Source of the DNA: Favolaschia claudopus
Taxonomy: Eukaryota; Basidiomycota; Agaricomycetes; Agaricales; Mycenaceae
Length of the DNA: 64,000 nucleotides
Assembly (NCBI GenBank): GCA_037176885.1
Contig: JAWWNJ010000049.1
Location: forward strand, 434,001 to 498,000
Reading direction: 5' to 3'
Of the stretch, positions 12,273 through 23,960 are shown one piece after another (within the stretch, counting starts at the first letter, position 1; each line of letters opens with the position of its first letter). The notes below the pieces were generated by a model. The model worked only from the letters and a program-made list of their open reading frames with translations. It did no database searches and was not told where the DNA came from. The translations under genes were made by a program, and so were the position numbers.

Positions 12273-13665
12273 CTACACATCCGGCGGAGTGTCAACAAAC
12301 ATGGTTTCAGTCATACCCGCGTTGTACCGCTCTCCCTGTTGCGCATCCGCCTCGACCGCAAGCTTGCGAATCGCCGCAACATCCTCCTTAGAAAGCTTCA
12401 CCTTCGCTGCTCCGAGATTCTCCTCGAGATACTACAGTATATGGTTAAATTGATTGGACCATGAAATATGGAGTGAGCCAGTACGAGCCTTGCGCTTGGT
12501 CGTCCCAGGAATGGGAATAACATCCGGTCCTTGATGCAAAAGCCACGCAAGGGCAGCCTGACTCGCCGTCGCGTTGTACTTCTTGCCAATTTCAGCAAGG
12601 CCATCGGCGATTTTGAGGATGTTGGGGAAATTCGTGGCGTTGTAGCGAGGGACTTGGCGGCGGAAGTCGTCCGCTGGTAAATCGTCAGGAGAGCGCTGTT
12701 GGCGAGTGTCAATGTAGGTCAAGTATATCGATGAATGAATGGGAGAGAGAAGGTACGATTTGACCACTGAGAAGCCCACGTCCGATGGGAGAGTATGCTA
12801 TCACGGCGATGCCGAGTTCGCGGCACACTTCGAGCAAGGCGATCTTGGGATCTTCGATATCGAGCGTGAAGGGACTGTATTCGACCTGGACGGCAGCGAT
12901 GGGGTGCACGGCGTGCGCGCGGCGGAGGGTGGCAGCAGAGATTTCGGATAGACCCAGGTACTTGACTTTTCCTTCCCTAAGTAGAAGAAAGGACATCAAC
13001 GGACTGTTCATGTCAAGCAAGGAACTATGATCACTTGACGAATTCAGCCATTGCGCGGACCGTATGCTGCAAAGCAATTAAGTGAGAGAAACAGATTCAT
13101 ATGCACTGTACCTCGATAGGAACTGTGGGGTCTGCGCGCTGCGCTACGATCAGCACTCATGTCCAACGAACGGTAAGAAACAACCTACATGCAGATAATA
13201 AAGGTCGACACTGTCCAAGCCAAGGCGAGAGAGCGACTTCTCTAGTTGCTGACGCGCGTATTCGGGGGTTCCGTTGACGAGTCTGTCGGCGCCGAAAGTG
13301 AATCCAAACTTGGTGGCGAGGAAGATATCTCCACGCTTCCCTGTCTTCTTGAACCTGAATACGAAAATGGGAGGAGAATCATGGACGATGAATGGATTAC
13401 CTACCACTTGCCTCAAACCTCCTCCGAGTCGCCGTAGATGTCTGCAGTATCCCACATCGTGCAACCAGCAGCGTACGCTGCATCAAGAAGCTTCGCGTAC
13501 GCTATCAGCGAAAAACTCAGAAACGAAAGATGCGGACGAGAAGGGCACCTCAAATCGGTGTTCATCCGTTCCCCCTGGACCATACGCCATGCCGCCAAGT
13601 CCCATGCCGCCATATCCAATTGCAGACACGTCGACACCAGCGAGTTTACGCGTAGGGAAAGCCAT
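12273..13665 (-). pseudogene. Aldo-keto reductase, full length but with an internal stop
   Basis: Eight exons on the minus strand: 13665-13549, 13490-13405, 13354-13189, 13138-13112, 13066-13035, 12976-12757, 12695-12489 and 12431-12273. They give 337 residues, the usual length for this NADPH-dependent family. The tetrad is visible: TMWDTADIYGDS supplies Asp and Tyr, FLATKFGF supplies Lys, and LYYLH supplies His. A C-terminal IPIPGT motif matches the cofactor-binding site. Two defects are seen. An in-frame TGA at 13415-13413 sits where relatives have Leu/Ile before GKWF. The last intron has a GC donor (AAG|GCTCGT), and using the nearby GT instead breaks the frame. A different splice choice at exon 2 could skip the stop but would delete conserved residues. 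Probably a recently damaged gene, or the stop is a sequence error. Confidence 0.75.
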
Positions 13666-14183
13666 CTTCGATGAGGATTGAAGCTCGTTGGGAAAACTGG
13701 TGAACGGAAGCTTGCGAGTTTTATACTGCAGAGGCCGTGTGGGCCGGGTGTGTGTTTGGTAAGAGATCTGGACTATTTCGCGGACCCTCCGCAACTTGGT
13801 CCCCGTAACCGAGCGTGCGCGACCGTCGATTTGTTGAGAAGTCAACGCTTGATGTCTGTGGCGCTCTAAATGCACTTTCAATGAATGCCGGGTTTTCGGC
13901 TGGTCCGCAATACCTCGACCGCAATGCCGCAACATAAGAAGTAATTGACAATCACCTCGTTTATCTTGCAGCAAAAAATCGCATTCCCCGCAACCACCCG
14001 CAACATAAATTCGCGGAGTCGTAAGTGCCGCACGACGCAGGATACGTATACAAGTTGTCTTTCTCACACCTTGCGCTACTCTGTTTCCCGGCTAGGTCAA
14101 GCACGATAGACATCCGGTGATTCTGAAGAAGACTCGACGTCTTCTATTTTGTGATAATTAACACGACACCGTATTTCGCAAAT
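13666..14183. other. Intergenic, nothing recognised
   Basis: Upstream region of the aldo-keto reductase and downstream flank of the F-box gene. No supported gene or repeat. Confidence 0.4.
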
Positions 14184-16569
14184 TCAACCTTTCCTAGCCC
14201 TTGAGCTCTTCACACGCGGAGTCCAGTGCCTTCCCATCGAGTCCGTGACCTTGATCCCCTTTAGCAGCAACGACTCAGCAATCCCCACGTTTTTGCTCTT
14301 GTTTATTTCACGTCTACAGCATAAATCAGCAAGCCTGTATTTTGGTCCCGAAAACTGTGCAATAATGCACTCACTCGGTCGCTGGCCACTGGAACCCGGT
14401 TAGATGCATCTCAAGTAGAGCCGGAAACATTGTGTTATCAAGTTCGAATTCCGTTTTATCATCGCTGGGGTGTCGATTAGCATAGGCACCCGTGAAAGCT
14501 GAGAGACGACACAGACTCGACCAAATTCTCAGCGATAACCTTGGTCAGCGAATGATGAGGTGTCCCGCAAGCCATTAGGCTGTTTTGATAGTGCTAGCAA
14601 ATGTCGAGCCTCAGAGACAGGAGCTGTAGGCAGGGAGATTGATAAATATATAAACGTACTCTGGGAAACTCGATAGTCTGGAGACTGGGGCACAGATCGA
14701 GTGCTCGTGCGCCAGTGTTACCGAAATTGCTTGGAAGGATGATATGCAACAGATGCCTTCCGTGTGCCTCGAGAAACCTGACGAAGATAGAGGGGTCTCC
14801 CATAAAAGCCGGCATCCCAACAGTGTGTAAAGCGTCAAGCCTAGCGTAGCGCGCATCAGCAGTAGGAAGTAATAAGAAGAGATTCGAATAAAGGGAATCA
14901 ACCTCATATTGATGAAAATTTCGAGAGCAGAGGAATTGAATCCGTGCAATCGAAATGTATGAAGCGATTCCATGGCAGAAGAGGTCGCTGCCGACATCCG
15001 TTGGTCGGTTGTCGGAAAGTATAAATCTAAAATCCGGAGGGCTTTGAATTTTGCGAAGAATGTCGATGACAGCATCGTCGAAGCTCGGACAACCGTATAA
15101 AGCTCTTGAAGTGCAGATCCAGCGTTATTAGCGAGCACTTCAAGCGTGTCGATCGACAGTCCGGGTCCAAAGCCTATGTTCAATCTCCTGGGGTAAAAGC
15201 GTTGCAAGTTAGTTGCACTGAAGAGAATCGTGCGCAGGAAATCAGGTGGGATGTTATGCGTCGAAGGCATAAATATGATCCGGATATGTGAACCAAGACT
15301 CGGCCTGTCTTTCAGATGTTTCACTATCCAAAGTGTGCTGCTTGTTGTTATGTTCAGACTGTCAAACAAATTTGGGAGCCCCATCCGCTATGACTGCCAT
15401 TTAGGATCGTTACAAGATATAACACTGGCAAGTGCACTTACATGGAAATATTGTGACACTTGGAGTATGGGAAGCCGGGACGGATAAGAACCGGTAGGGT
15501 AACGAGGGAAGGCTCGGTCCCGCAGTTCTTCCACATACATTGCAAAGAAAAGGATTTTTTGCCATATTGAATCCCGCGTTTCGTTTGAGGCAGATTCCAA
15601 AGGAACAAAGGATGGATTTAGCGATGGCAGGATTCCCGGAGAGAAGTCCGTGGGCTCCGTAGAATTTATACCGTGGCCGAAAAGTCTGAAGAGTATGGCA
15701 TTAGCAGGAGTCTGGGCGGATGTCATGACGCTCACTCCTTTGTAGTATATCGAACTAGGTTTTCGAGCTTGGGATTGGAAGTGATGTCTTTGACGTCGCG
15801 CAAATGCAACGGTTCGGTGAATTGGATTGTCTTCAAGAACGGGATATCGCACAACTGATAAATGAATCGAGGGACGCAGCCGAGCGTTTTTGCCGTCGTA
15901 ACAGTGCGGAGAGTCAAGCACTGCGCGAGCGCTTGGACAAGAGCTTCCGCCTGCGAGTCCCGCGTGTCGTTGTAGTCGACATCATCGCCATACGGGAACC
16001 CGAAAGTTTCCTGAAAGACGGTGAGGATTCATCAGATAAGAAGCTTGGACGAATACCAGGCTATTCCACTTCGTCCGGATACAGGAGAACAACACTTTTC
16101 TCAGTTGATCCAAGGAACCATTTTTGAGCGGTTTGCGAGAATGGTCGACGGTGATGACGTGGTTGGGCTGGATGAGGGGAAGACCCTTGCATAACCCTGT
16201 GGTCGTGTCGGACGACCAAATCGCCAGCGAGAGAAAAAGATGTGTTATATGTGGAGTCGCCTGGAGGATCGTGTGCATCGCCGAACCATATCCTCCTTCC
16301 ACTCTCAGCTTCCTCACAAACCGGCCAAACTCGGGATTTTTGCGGAAGACCTTCTCGAGCGCGTTTGCCTGGGCCTTGGATCGTAGGACCACGACGCTGT
16401 AGAGTGAAGGGGTGGCGACGCGAAGCCAGTCCTTGCAGACGAGCAGGTATGCTGAGGTCGATGGTGTGTAGGTGGCGAATGGAGACACATAGGATGTGTC
16501 GGAGAATAAGTCGTCGGGGACTTTTAGCGCGGGAGAGAGAATCTCTGAGAGGATTTCGTCTGGAAGCAT
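14184..16569 (-). pseudogene. F-box protein gene, copy 1, with a 3'-end frameshift
   Basis: Minus strand, seven exons: 16569-16057, 16010-15736, 15685-15442, 15387-14903, 14840-14660, 14593-14375 and 14313-14184. It starts MLPDEILSEILSPALKVPDD, an agaricomycete F-box N-terminus; later parts are LRR-like. It is paralogous to the split copy at 34494-39915, and the first exon is nearly the same protein. Exon 6 is 219 nt, where the flanking phases require 3n+2. Compared with the paralogue, a short stretch near 14515 is missing, which shifts the frame and produces a stop at 14479-14477. Downstream sequence still matches the paralogue in the restored frame (GFQWPATE, then REINKS), so the damage is recent. 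Function, if any remains, would be as an SCF adaptor. Confidence 0.75.
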
Positions 16570-16956
16570 GGGTACTGACGCTAACACGACACTTTAATTG
16601 TGGCAAATGCGTCAAGATTGACCGAGCGACCAGAGAACTTGCACAGAAACCAGACGAAGGCAAAAGCACGCGGTCACGCGGAATGTTGTTTGGCCGTGTT
16701 GGCCCGTGAAACACGCGACGCGCGTATTTCTCCATTCTCCCATTTTCCTCCTTAAGTATAATCAATAAATACCTATACTTGGACTATATGACAGCCTAAT
16801 GCCGTCTACTATGTACTACTTTATTGTTGCTTCATTGAGTCTATACACATCCTACTTAATACTTACACGCTAGGCGTCATTCAGCCAGTTGCAAAAGGTC
16901 GAAGACTCAATATTAATTCTGCAGGTCAAGGAAGGCCATGGAACCAGAACAGACTT

Positions 16957-17755
16957 TTACTGCTGCTTGACCATACGCCGCACTTCATCGAACCAGATCC
17001 GCAGCTCCCTGCCCCAACCGCTGAGCCGCCGCATTTTTTTGCCGTCGACATCAGTACCAACGCCCACACCAATGCGAGCCATCCTGGCTGCCTCACGTCG
17101 ACGAGTAACTCCGTGATTCGTGATGCACCACCACACGATGCTCTCCCGCGAGAAAAGCACGCGAGAGAGACTCTCGTGGCAGCCCGGGCTGCACGGCTCG
17201 CCGAACCCCAGCAGGCGGAGGAACGTCCGCCAGATGACTCGGGGGAGGTATAGCGCCAACGGAGGATCCAGCCCTAATAATCAGATACAGTATCAGACGA
17301 GTCGGTTCTCGGAAAAAAAAATGGGAGAGCAGGTACAGATGATGTCCGTCGACGTTTCTTGAATGATCGGCCCAACCCTTCGAGTGTAGTTGCCATCCAC
17401 GACCCAGCCGTTTGGAGAATCGGCGAGTGCCTTTACGACCTTTTCACGCATCTCTTCATTGGTGGACTCCTTCCAGTCGGGCTTCCAAAAGTACGTGTCG
17501 AGTGAGATGAATGGCACTCCAAGAACGTCCGCGAGCTGCTTCCCGAGAGTACTCTGGAATAGCCGAGGAGAGTAACACACAGGGCCGAGAAGATTCAAAG
17601 GCGTAGAGTACTTTCCTTGCCTACTCCTGCCGGCGCAGAGTCGGAAAATTGGTGAATACCATTCGATGGCAAGGAACTTGCAACTCACCCGAGTTCCCGA
17701 CGAGGTGAACTCTGTATGTTCCCTGCCCATCGCCAATTAGTGGTGGTGGTACCAT
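16957..17755 (-). pseudogene. P-loop NTPase, adenylate-kinase-like, with a mutated splice donor
   Basis: Minus strand; exons 17755-17689, 17626-17616, 17553-17337 and 17273-16957 give 203 residues. The order GNSG-VGK-STLGKQ is a Walker A loop split by two introns. It is followed by LGVPFISLD, WVVDGNYTR and a C-terminal region with SRESIVWWC and KMRRLSGWG, typical of a fungal family related to bacterial topology-modulation and adenylate kinase-like proteins. Substrate unknown. Intron 2 (17615-17554) must start right after the Lys codon of the P-loop, but the donor reads GAAAGT rather than GTAAGT. If the intron is retained, translation stops within a few codons. All other junctions are normal, so this looks like a single-base inactivating change, or a sequence error. 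Confidence 0.7.
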
Positions 17756-18244
17756 GGAAAGCTGGGTTTCGCCCGAGTCATCGGCCACGTCGTCCAGTTA
17801 TTGAGCTCGTGTGCCTTGGCGGCTCTTGGCGGTTTCGGTTCCGGGGGGATAAGATTCTTATCACAAGCATTGCTTTCATCCCACTGTCTTATCGCGCGCT
17901 TGATTTGAATTGCGGCCACAAAGTGCCTTTCTGCTCGAAGGATGAATTTGCCAACCGTTGATGCAACGTTGATGACGAACAGGGATCTGTCGACAAATTT
18001 AATTTATTATCGAGCTGATACCAGCGCTCCAAGTTCAAACTACTCGGATGGAACCAAGTAGGAAGCACTACGATTGCAGTAGCTGTTGAATTTTTTCTAG
18101 TGTGCCATTCAGTTCAATTTGAGCCATTTACCGAACCTAAACTCGGACGCGCGCACAATAGATTAAAGCCTTTGCAAATTTGACTTGATTCTGAAGACAC
18201 TTTTATACAACGATACAATCAGACCCTACTTCTCAATTCATCAC

Positions 18245-19184
18245 TCACTTCTTCGGCGCATACTTCTCCCCACTACCAAGCTTGACCGCAGGCCTTGCCG
18301 CAATCCTATCAATCCACGCCAACAAATGCGGGAACTCCTTCTTGCTGACCTCCTCCTCGCTGAAACGCATCGGGTAGTATTTGATCCAAGACCAAGACTT
18401 GATATCCGCGATACTGTATTTCCCCTTGCCTTCGCCGACCAGGTAGTCGCGCGGTTGGCCTGAGGCGGTGTATATCCCACTGAGTTGTAGCTCGATGACG
18501 CCGAAGACGCGGAGAGTCTCCTTCTTGAAGCGGTTGATGGCGACTGCGCTGAGGTTAGTACTCAGGTGGAAAAATTAGAGAGAAAAGGACGCACATTCGT
18601 TATCCGGCGCATTTTTACTAAAGAAATTGACCTGCCCTTGGTACGGCGCTCCTCCACCATGCCAGAAAAACAACCAACTGCTCAACCTCGCTTCTCTCCA
18701 ACGGATTTTCGAACCCGGGTCCGAACTTCTTCTCCTTGTCAAAATGATCGGTGAGATAAAGCAGCTGTGCCGAGGTCTCGAAGATGGGGAAGGGAGGGCT
18801 GCGCGTGTTGTCGACGACGACGGGGATCCGGCCGTTGGGATTCAAACGCAGGAACCATTCCTTCTTCTGCTCGTTGGTGGAAATGTCGATGAGAGAAGTG
18901 GTGAAGGAGGTGCCGTAGACGGCTGCAAGTTCTTCGAGGATGATCTGGGTGGCTTGGCCGTTAGGAGTGTTCTGTGTGATGAGGTGGAGGCCTTTGGCGG
19001 AGGACACCTCCGAAGGGGTGGATGAGACGTAGAGATGGGAAGACATGGTGGTCAAAGGGCGAGCGTAGAAGCTGGGACTCGGACGACGGGGAAGAGTGAG
19101 ACTTCTGTGAAGAAGGTGCTGAGAGAAAGCGCGAGTTAAAGTAGGAGCTCGTCGACACAGCAGGTGACCCAACTGCAGATTCAT
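18245..19184 (-). pseudogene. Glutathione S-transferase-like, one-base frameshift
   Basis: Minus strand; exon 1 ends at 18595, a 51-nt intron follows, and exon 2 is 18543-18245. The thioredoxin-fold half has LNPNGRIPVVVDN and FETSAQLLYL (the glutathione-binding Pro and Glu-Thr-Ser). The helical half has FFWHGGGAPYQGQVNFF, DYLVG and ADIKSWSWI. The two halves are in different frames. Near 18676 the sequence reads CAGTTGG where CAGTGG would restore the family pattern, so one extra T breaks the gene. There are two in-frame starts. ATG at 19046 gives MSSHLYV. ATG at 19184 adds ~46 residues rich in Arg, Ser and Leu and without acidic residues, which looks like a mitochondrial presequence. It would conjugate glutathione to electrophiles if repaired or correctly sequenced. 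Confidence 0.75.
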
Positions 19185-19225
19185 TTGTCAGACTGGTGGC
19201 GCAATTGTGAACCATCCTGTTGCCG

Positions 19226-21806
19226 GATTACTAACCTATGCTTTTCCATGAGCCCACGGGTGCCCAGAGGCCCAGAGAGTGCATTTATTCCGAACCTGAG
19301 AACGCGCGATTGTGGACATGTTTAGAACGGCGCCGCGAGAACGACACGGAGACGTGGCGGAGAGAAACAAGAAAAATTAACCGAGATTCGATTGCGTCAT
19401 ATCAGATGCATCATACAGCCGACGGGCCGAGCCGGTCCATCCCAGTTCAAAAAGTGTGTTCAAAGCTCACAGTCCGTCAAACCAAAAGTTAGACGATTTG
19501 TGTTGCGTCCATTTTAGGCTCACTACATTCGTTTTTTGACAAGAAAGCCTGCATGGTCAGCAAAGTTCCAGGGTAACTACCTACATAATTAGTAAAACTA
19601 TTACACAAGTGTCTTGGGTGTCTTATAATAAGTATGTCTTTCGAACGCGTCTTTGGCCATTTTTGTCCTGTGGAATTGCGTCTTTCACAATCTTTCTTGA
19701 GATTTGTTCTTGCAATCGCTCGGACGTCAAAGCCGAATGTGTAAATTCATCGATAGGCTAGTTTTTCAGCACGGCGGTCCCTTTCTCAGATCCCACCTTG
19801 ATCCACCGGCAACCACCTTGAGATCCAAAAAGCTGCAGGTGCCGAGCAACGGCTGAAATGGTAAGAAACTTTATCAATGCATTATACATAGCGGTCGCGC
19901 CTAGATAGAGCAGAGTGCAACATACAAAAGCAAATATCAGAATCAGAAGGACGCCTACAACTTGGTCCTCATGTTCTCCAAATCGCTTACCGTTCCACCG
20001 ACTACCAGCCCATTAACTCGAATCCTTTCCTCCACCCCTTCCTCCAGAGACCTTATCTCGTTTAAGATTTGTCCCAGTCCGCCCACCCACCGCTCAAAAA
20101 CCACCATATCCGTTTCAGCTTTAGATTCATCATGCGAACGCGACCAAATAGCGTGCTCGAGGAGGAAGAGCGAACTTGCAACGTGGCCGAATAGTATTAG
20201 GATAGAGCGCGGGAGGAGTGGGTTTAGAGTTTTGCGGAATATTGTGGGGAGTTCGGTGAGTGTTTGTTGCAAATACGCAATAGCGGGAGTTTTCTTGGGA
20301 GCGGAAGAAATGATCGTTTGACCCCACTGGATATAGGATTGGTTCAATAAACGAGTAGAACCCGACGATTGGCTTACCTGGCAGAACTCCTCCACGCCTT
20401 GACCGCGACTAGCGCGAATTAGATCGTGTGCAAGCACTTCTACGGTGCCCTCCCAAATCTTCTCGACCAGCGAGTCCCGAATCAATCTAGAAAGTAAGAC
20501 ATCAAAGTCAATTCGACTTCCCTCTTTCAACACGTACCTCCCTATTCCCCGGGCCGTTTCCTCCATATACCCCTGCCCTCCCAACGCCGCCATGCACTCC
20601 TCCATCGCCGAAACAGCATGCAGCGCCGCAAACGCCTTCAACGTCGGCGTCAACAACCTCAACCTCGTCTCTTCCGCTTTACTCGCCACCCCGCATTCCG
20701 TCTTTCCAAGAAGGAGAATCGTGCCGAAGAGCATATGCGCTAGCGCACGATACAAAACGCTCACCCGCGCGAGCGTCTCCATGTGTATCGGCACGGCGGT
20801 AAGCAGCTTCCCGCCGTCTACGGTGCGCACGGCAGCGTACGCGCGCGCCAGCGAGAGACAGCGCATCAACGCGCCGACAGAACTCACACTCGAATGAACC
20901 CGCGTGATATTCAACACCGGCGCAATCTGTCGAACGCCTGCACCCGCGGCGCCAATTCGCCACGCGCGGGTGCCATTCAAGGAGAGCTCTGCCGTGGGGA
21001 CGGCGCGGGTGCCGAATTTGTCTTTGAGGCGGTGGAGGAGGATGTTGTTGGAGAGCGGTGTGGGGAAGGGAGGGAGGCGGACGGGGACGAGGAAGAGGGA
21101 GAGGCCGCCTGTGCCGGGGGTGGATGATTCGGAACGCGCGAGTGCGACGGACATGTTGCCTTCTGCTGCGCTGGAGAACCATTTGAAGCCGTCGAGGAGG
21201 TAGGCTGGGCCGAGCTCGTTGGATTGCTCGTCGATGGGATGAGCGACTGTTTCCGTGCGAGAGACGTATGAGCCTCCACTAGACTAGACGGAATCATATT
21301 TGATATTCAACCTCAATTTTCGATTGTGCGATTGTTTGACTCACCTCTGTCATCCATTGCCCACTGATGTATGATTCTACTGGATCCGAACTGCGGAAAG
21401 GTTAGTGATGTATCGCGATACTTGAACCTTTAGCGACCTAATCAGTCGTGGCAGCACTTCTTGCCTCATCTTATCAGAACCCGATAGTTCAATCACTACA
21501 AAATTTACTTGAATTCAGATTGAACAGTCAAGACAAATACCCAAACCTCGTGCCGCCCCGTCCGTCATAGCATAAGGACACATTATCTGCGAACTTTCAA
21601 TTGGTGAAAATCAGCAAAAACCAGAGGATTTACCACATGGCAGTCAGCATTCATAAGCATGACCTTCGCAAACTGATATATTCGACTGTTCTCTCGAAAC
21701 TTACGCTCGTACGGGATGCTCATGACGCCCTCCTTCCTCGCAAAGGTCTTCAGCGTATTCCATCCATCGGAAACATGGAGCGTATCAACGCGGTTCCCCC
21801 AATTGA
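19226..21806. repeat. Segmental duplication, left copy
   Basis: From TTACTAACCTA (~19230) to ATCAACGCGGTTCCCCCAA (~21806) this block is closely similar, in the same orientation, to 29642-32110. It differs by scattered substitutions and small indels. It carries the 3' nine-tenths of an acyl-CoA dehydrogenase gene plus ~0.7 kb of its downstream flank. Similarity stops abruptly at ~21806. Confidence 0.9.
19955..21806 (-). pseudogene. Acyl-CoA dehydrogenase, 5'-truncated copy
   Basis: The paralogue of the gene at 30270-32498, lacking roughly its first 90 codons because the duplicated block ends at ~21806. The intron pattern of the full copy is retained. The acyl-CoA dehydrogenase signature that reads MTE-SSGGSDVS in the other copy here reads SSGGSYVS (codon TAC at 21268-21266), so the conserved Asp is lost. 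The second signature region (ALGGQGYMEET) is kept. The C-terminus is VSDLENMRTKL. With no start region and a changed signature it is very unlikely to make an active flavoenzyme. The long uninterrupted frame at 19955-21154 shows that the exonic part has not accumulated stops, so the duplication is young or the sequence is still used. Confidence 0.8.
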
Positions 21807-22300
21807 CTTCCCAAAAAGGAAATTTCCAGCCACCGACACGCTCACCGCACGACTAAGCTCGCCGCGCGACCAAGGTCGCAAGCGACTTGCCAGCCCCCAA
21901 CTTATACTCGCTCGGCGCTGTTCCTCAAAGAGAATAATTTTATTGTTTGGTGTTTACTGACTACCGGGGAGAAATTTTTGATTTTGGACCCCTCACGAAG
22001 CCCGTTTCCCGCCCCGTTTGGAGACTGGATCGGGAGATGTAATCTACGGCGGGAATCTTGAAATGTACAGATCTAGATACTGACTACCGGGGTTAAGACC
22101 CTGAATCGTACTGTACGTAGAGAACATTGCCCCAAGTCCGCCTCTTGTGAATTTGAAGTCCGTGTGAGTTTGAAGTCCTGGATTGAGTCCTTGCCTTCAA
22201 ATCTGAGTGTTAAGTACAAATGTTGCATGAATAAGAGCAACTTAACAAACTAGCGCTATAGAAACAAATTTGAAGAAGAGGCTGGAAAGTCAAAGTCTTG
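21807..22300. other. Unassigned flank beyond the duplication
   Basis: Breakpoint-adjacent sequence with no gene recognised. CTGACTACCGGGG occurs at 21958 and again in similar form at 22080, a short direct repeat ~122 bp apart. Confidence 0.4.
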
Positions 22301-23960
22301 AAGAACATCGCGCAGCGTAAGAAGATATCGCCCTAAGTGAATCAAATGAGGCGTGAGGAGAGGTGATAGGTAGTATGCACTCACCAAATGAGCCGCGCAG
22401 CGAAGAAAAATTTCTTCGACCCCGCGGACTTGATGAATTTGACGTTGTTGGCGGTCCTATCTTGAGGTAGTGAGCCGCACAGCGGAAGAGAAAAAACATG
22501 GCTCTTGAATGTAGCCCAGAAACGCTTCAAGAGCAGTGAACGCCCGCACCTAGAGACCCCCCAGCTCAAACCCTCGCTCGCGGGAACGCGAAATCTCAAA
22601 TTTGCGAAACGGGGTGCCTTGATGACGAAGAAGGGCCCGCGCAGCGGAAAGAGAAATTCTGTAAGTCTTGGGTTAGTGAGGAGATGAGCGAAATGAGGGG
22701 GAGAACGCACCAAAATGAGAGCCAAAAATCTCGCTCGGCGGACGCACAAAAATCAAATTTTTGATTGAGGGTTGGTGGTGATGGTGAAGGCCGCGCAGCG
22801 GAGGATTTTTTGAATTCTGGGGCTGTGAATGAGTACAGAATGCAAGTGGAATGAGAGGGAAACATACGTACAATGGGGGGAGACTTCGTTGGGCGGATGG
22901 CAAAATATCGAATTTCGAGGTTCGCGACAGCAACGCTGGACTTGTATGAGAAGTTGAATCAAACAAGGAAATGAGGAGCCACGTACCTTGTTTGAGGAAC
23001 AATCCGCTCGCGGGACGTCGATACATATAGTCATCGACGTGCGCGACCTTGGGTAATACTTAGATGGCAGAGAGTTGAAACAAAAGAAGGGGAAACTTAC
23101 CTCACCCAACCTAACCGACGTCAAGAAAAGCTTGCCGTAAATTCCAAAGCCCTGACAATAAATCGTAAGACGAAGAACCCTAAGCGGAAAGAAGATGAAG
23201 CTCACCAGAAAACCCGCTCGCCAAACGGCGATATGTCTAGTCAAAGGCATAGCGCCGCTTCGCGGCGCGGCGGCGACAACGAGTCCAAACATCTTGCTAG
23301 AGGGTTAAGAGACCCGCTGCTGTGTACGTCGGGGGCGGTATTAGCCTGCCGGCGGCCAAAACTGCCGAAAAAAACACGTCAAAAAGATGAAAAAGTAAGG
23401 TCAGAGAAGGCTCACCTGAAGTCCCGCTCGCGGGACGTCAATACGTCGTGTCACAGCTATCGCGCCGCGCATGCGGCGCGTTCGCGACGACAGCAACAAC
23501 GCAAGCGTCGCGGAACAGCGGCGGGACTCGCGGCTTTGAACGTCGGGGGCGGGTATTTGCCTGCCGGCGGCCAAAAGTCCTGGAAAAAACACGTCAAAAT
23601 GAGTGAAGAACTAAAGGAAAGATAACTCACATGAAGTCTTGCTTGCGGGACGTTGATGCGTCGTGTTGAAGCTATAGCGCCGCTGGGCGGCGCGGCAATG
23701 ACGACAACAACAACGGAGAATTCCGTGGGCGTTGTTGAAACCCGCTGCTCTACGCGTTGGGGGCGGGATTAGCCTGCCGGCGGCCAAATCCTGAAGAAAA
23801 AAGGCGTCAGAATGAGTAAAAAAAGTGAAGTAGGTGTAAACCTACTCGGAGTCCCGCTCGCGGGACGACGATACGTATAGTCAACGCATCGTCGGCGTGT
23901 TCTTAGTGACGAGAATGGCTTCGTGAACCTGCGGAGAGTGTTTAGAGACAGGGAGGGCAA
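22300..23960 (-). repeat. Tandem array of exon-like units with splice-site borders
   Basis: Eight or more related units. A palindromic block CCCGCTCGCGGGA (or a decayed form) recurs near 22572, 22730, 23004, 23212, 23422, 23636 and 23851. The last five are 209-216 bp apart and the earlier ones about 155-160 bp apart. Read on the minus strand, each unit resembles one exon plus one ~50-nt intron: a pyrimidine tract ending in CAG, an exon-like part, then the palindrome and a GTGAG or GTGCG donor-like site. A peptide related to IDVPRAGLQ recurs. Several units also carry a GCGCCGC..GCGGCGC hairpin. No start, stop or uninterrupted spliced frame could be fixed. It is either a decayed repeat-protein gene or a satellite built from an exon-intron unit. 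Confidence 0.65.

Noticed and set aside
22300..23960. Regularly spaced palindromic repeats that superficially resemble a CRISPR array
   Set aside because: The genome is eukaryotic, units are 155-215 bp with related rather than unique spacers, and there are no cas genes.
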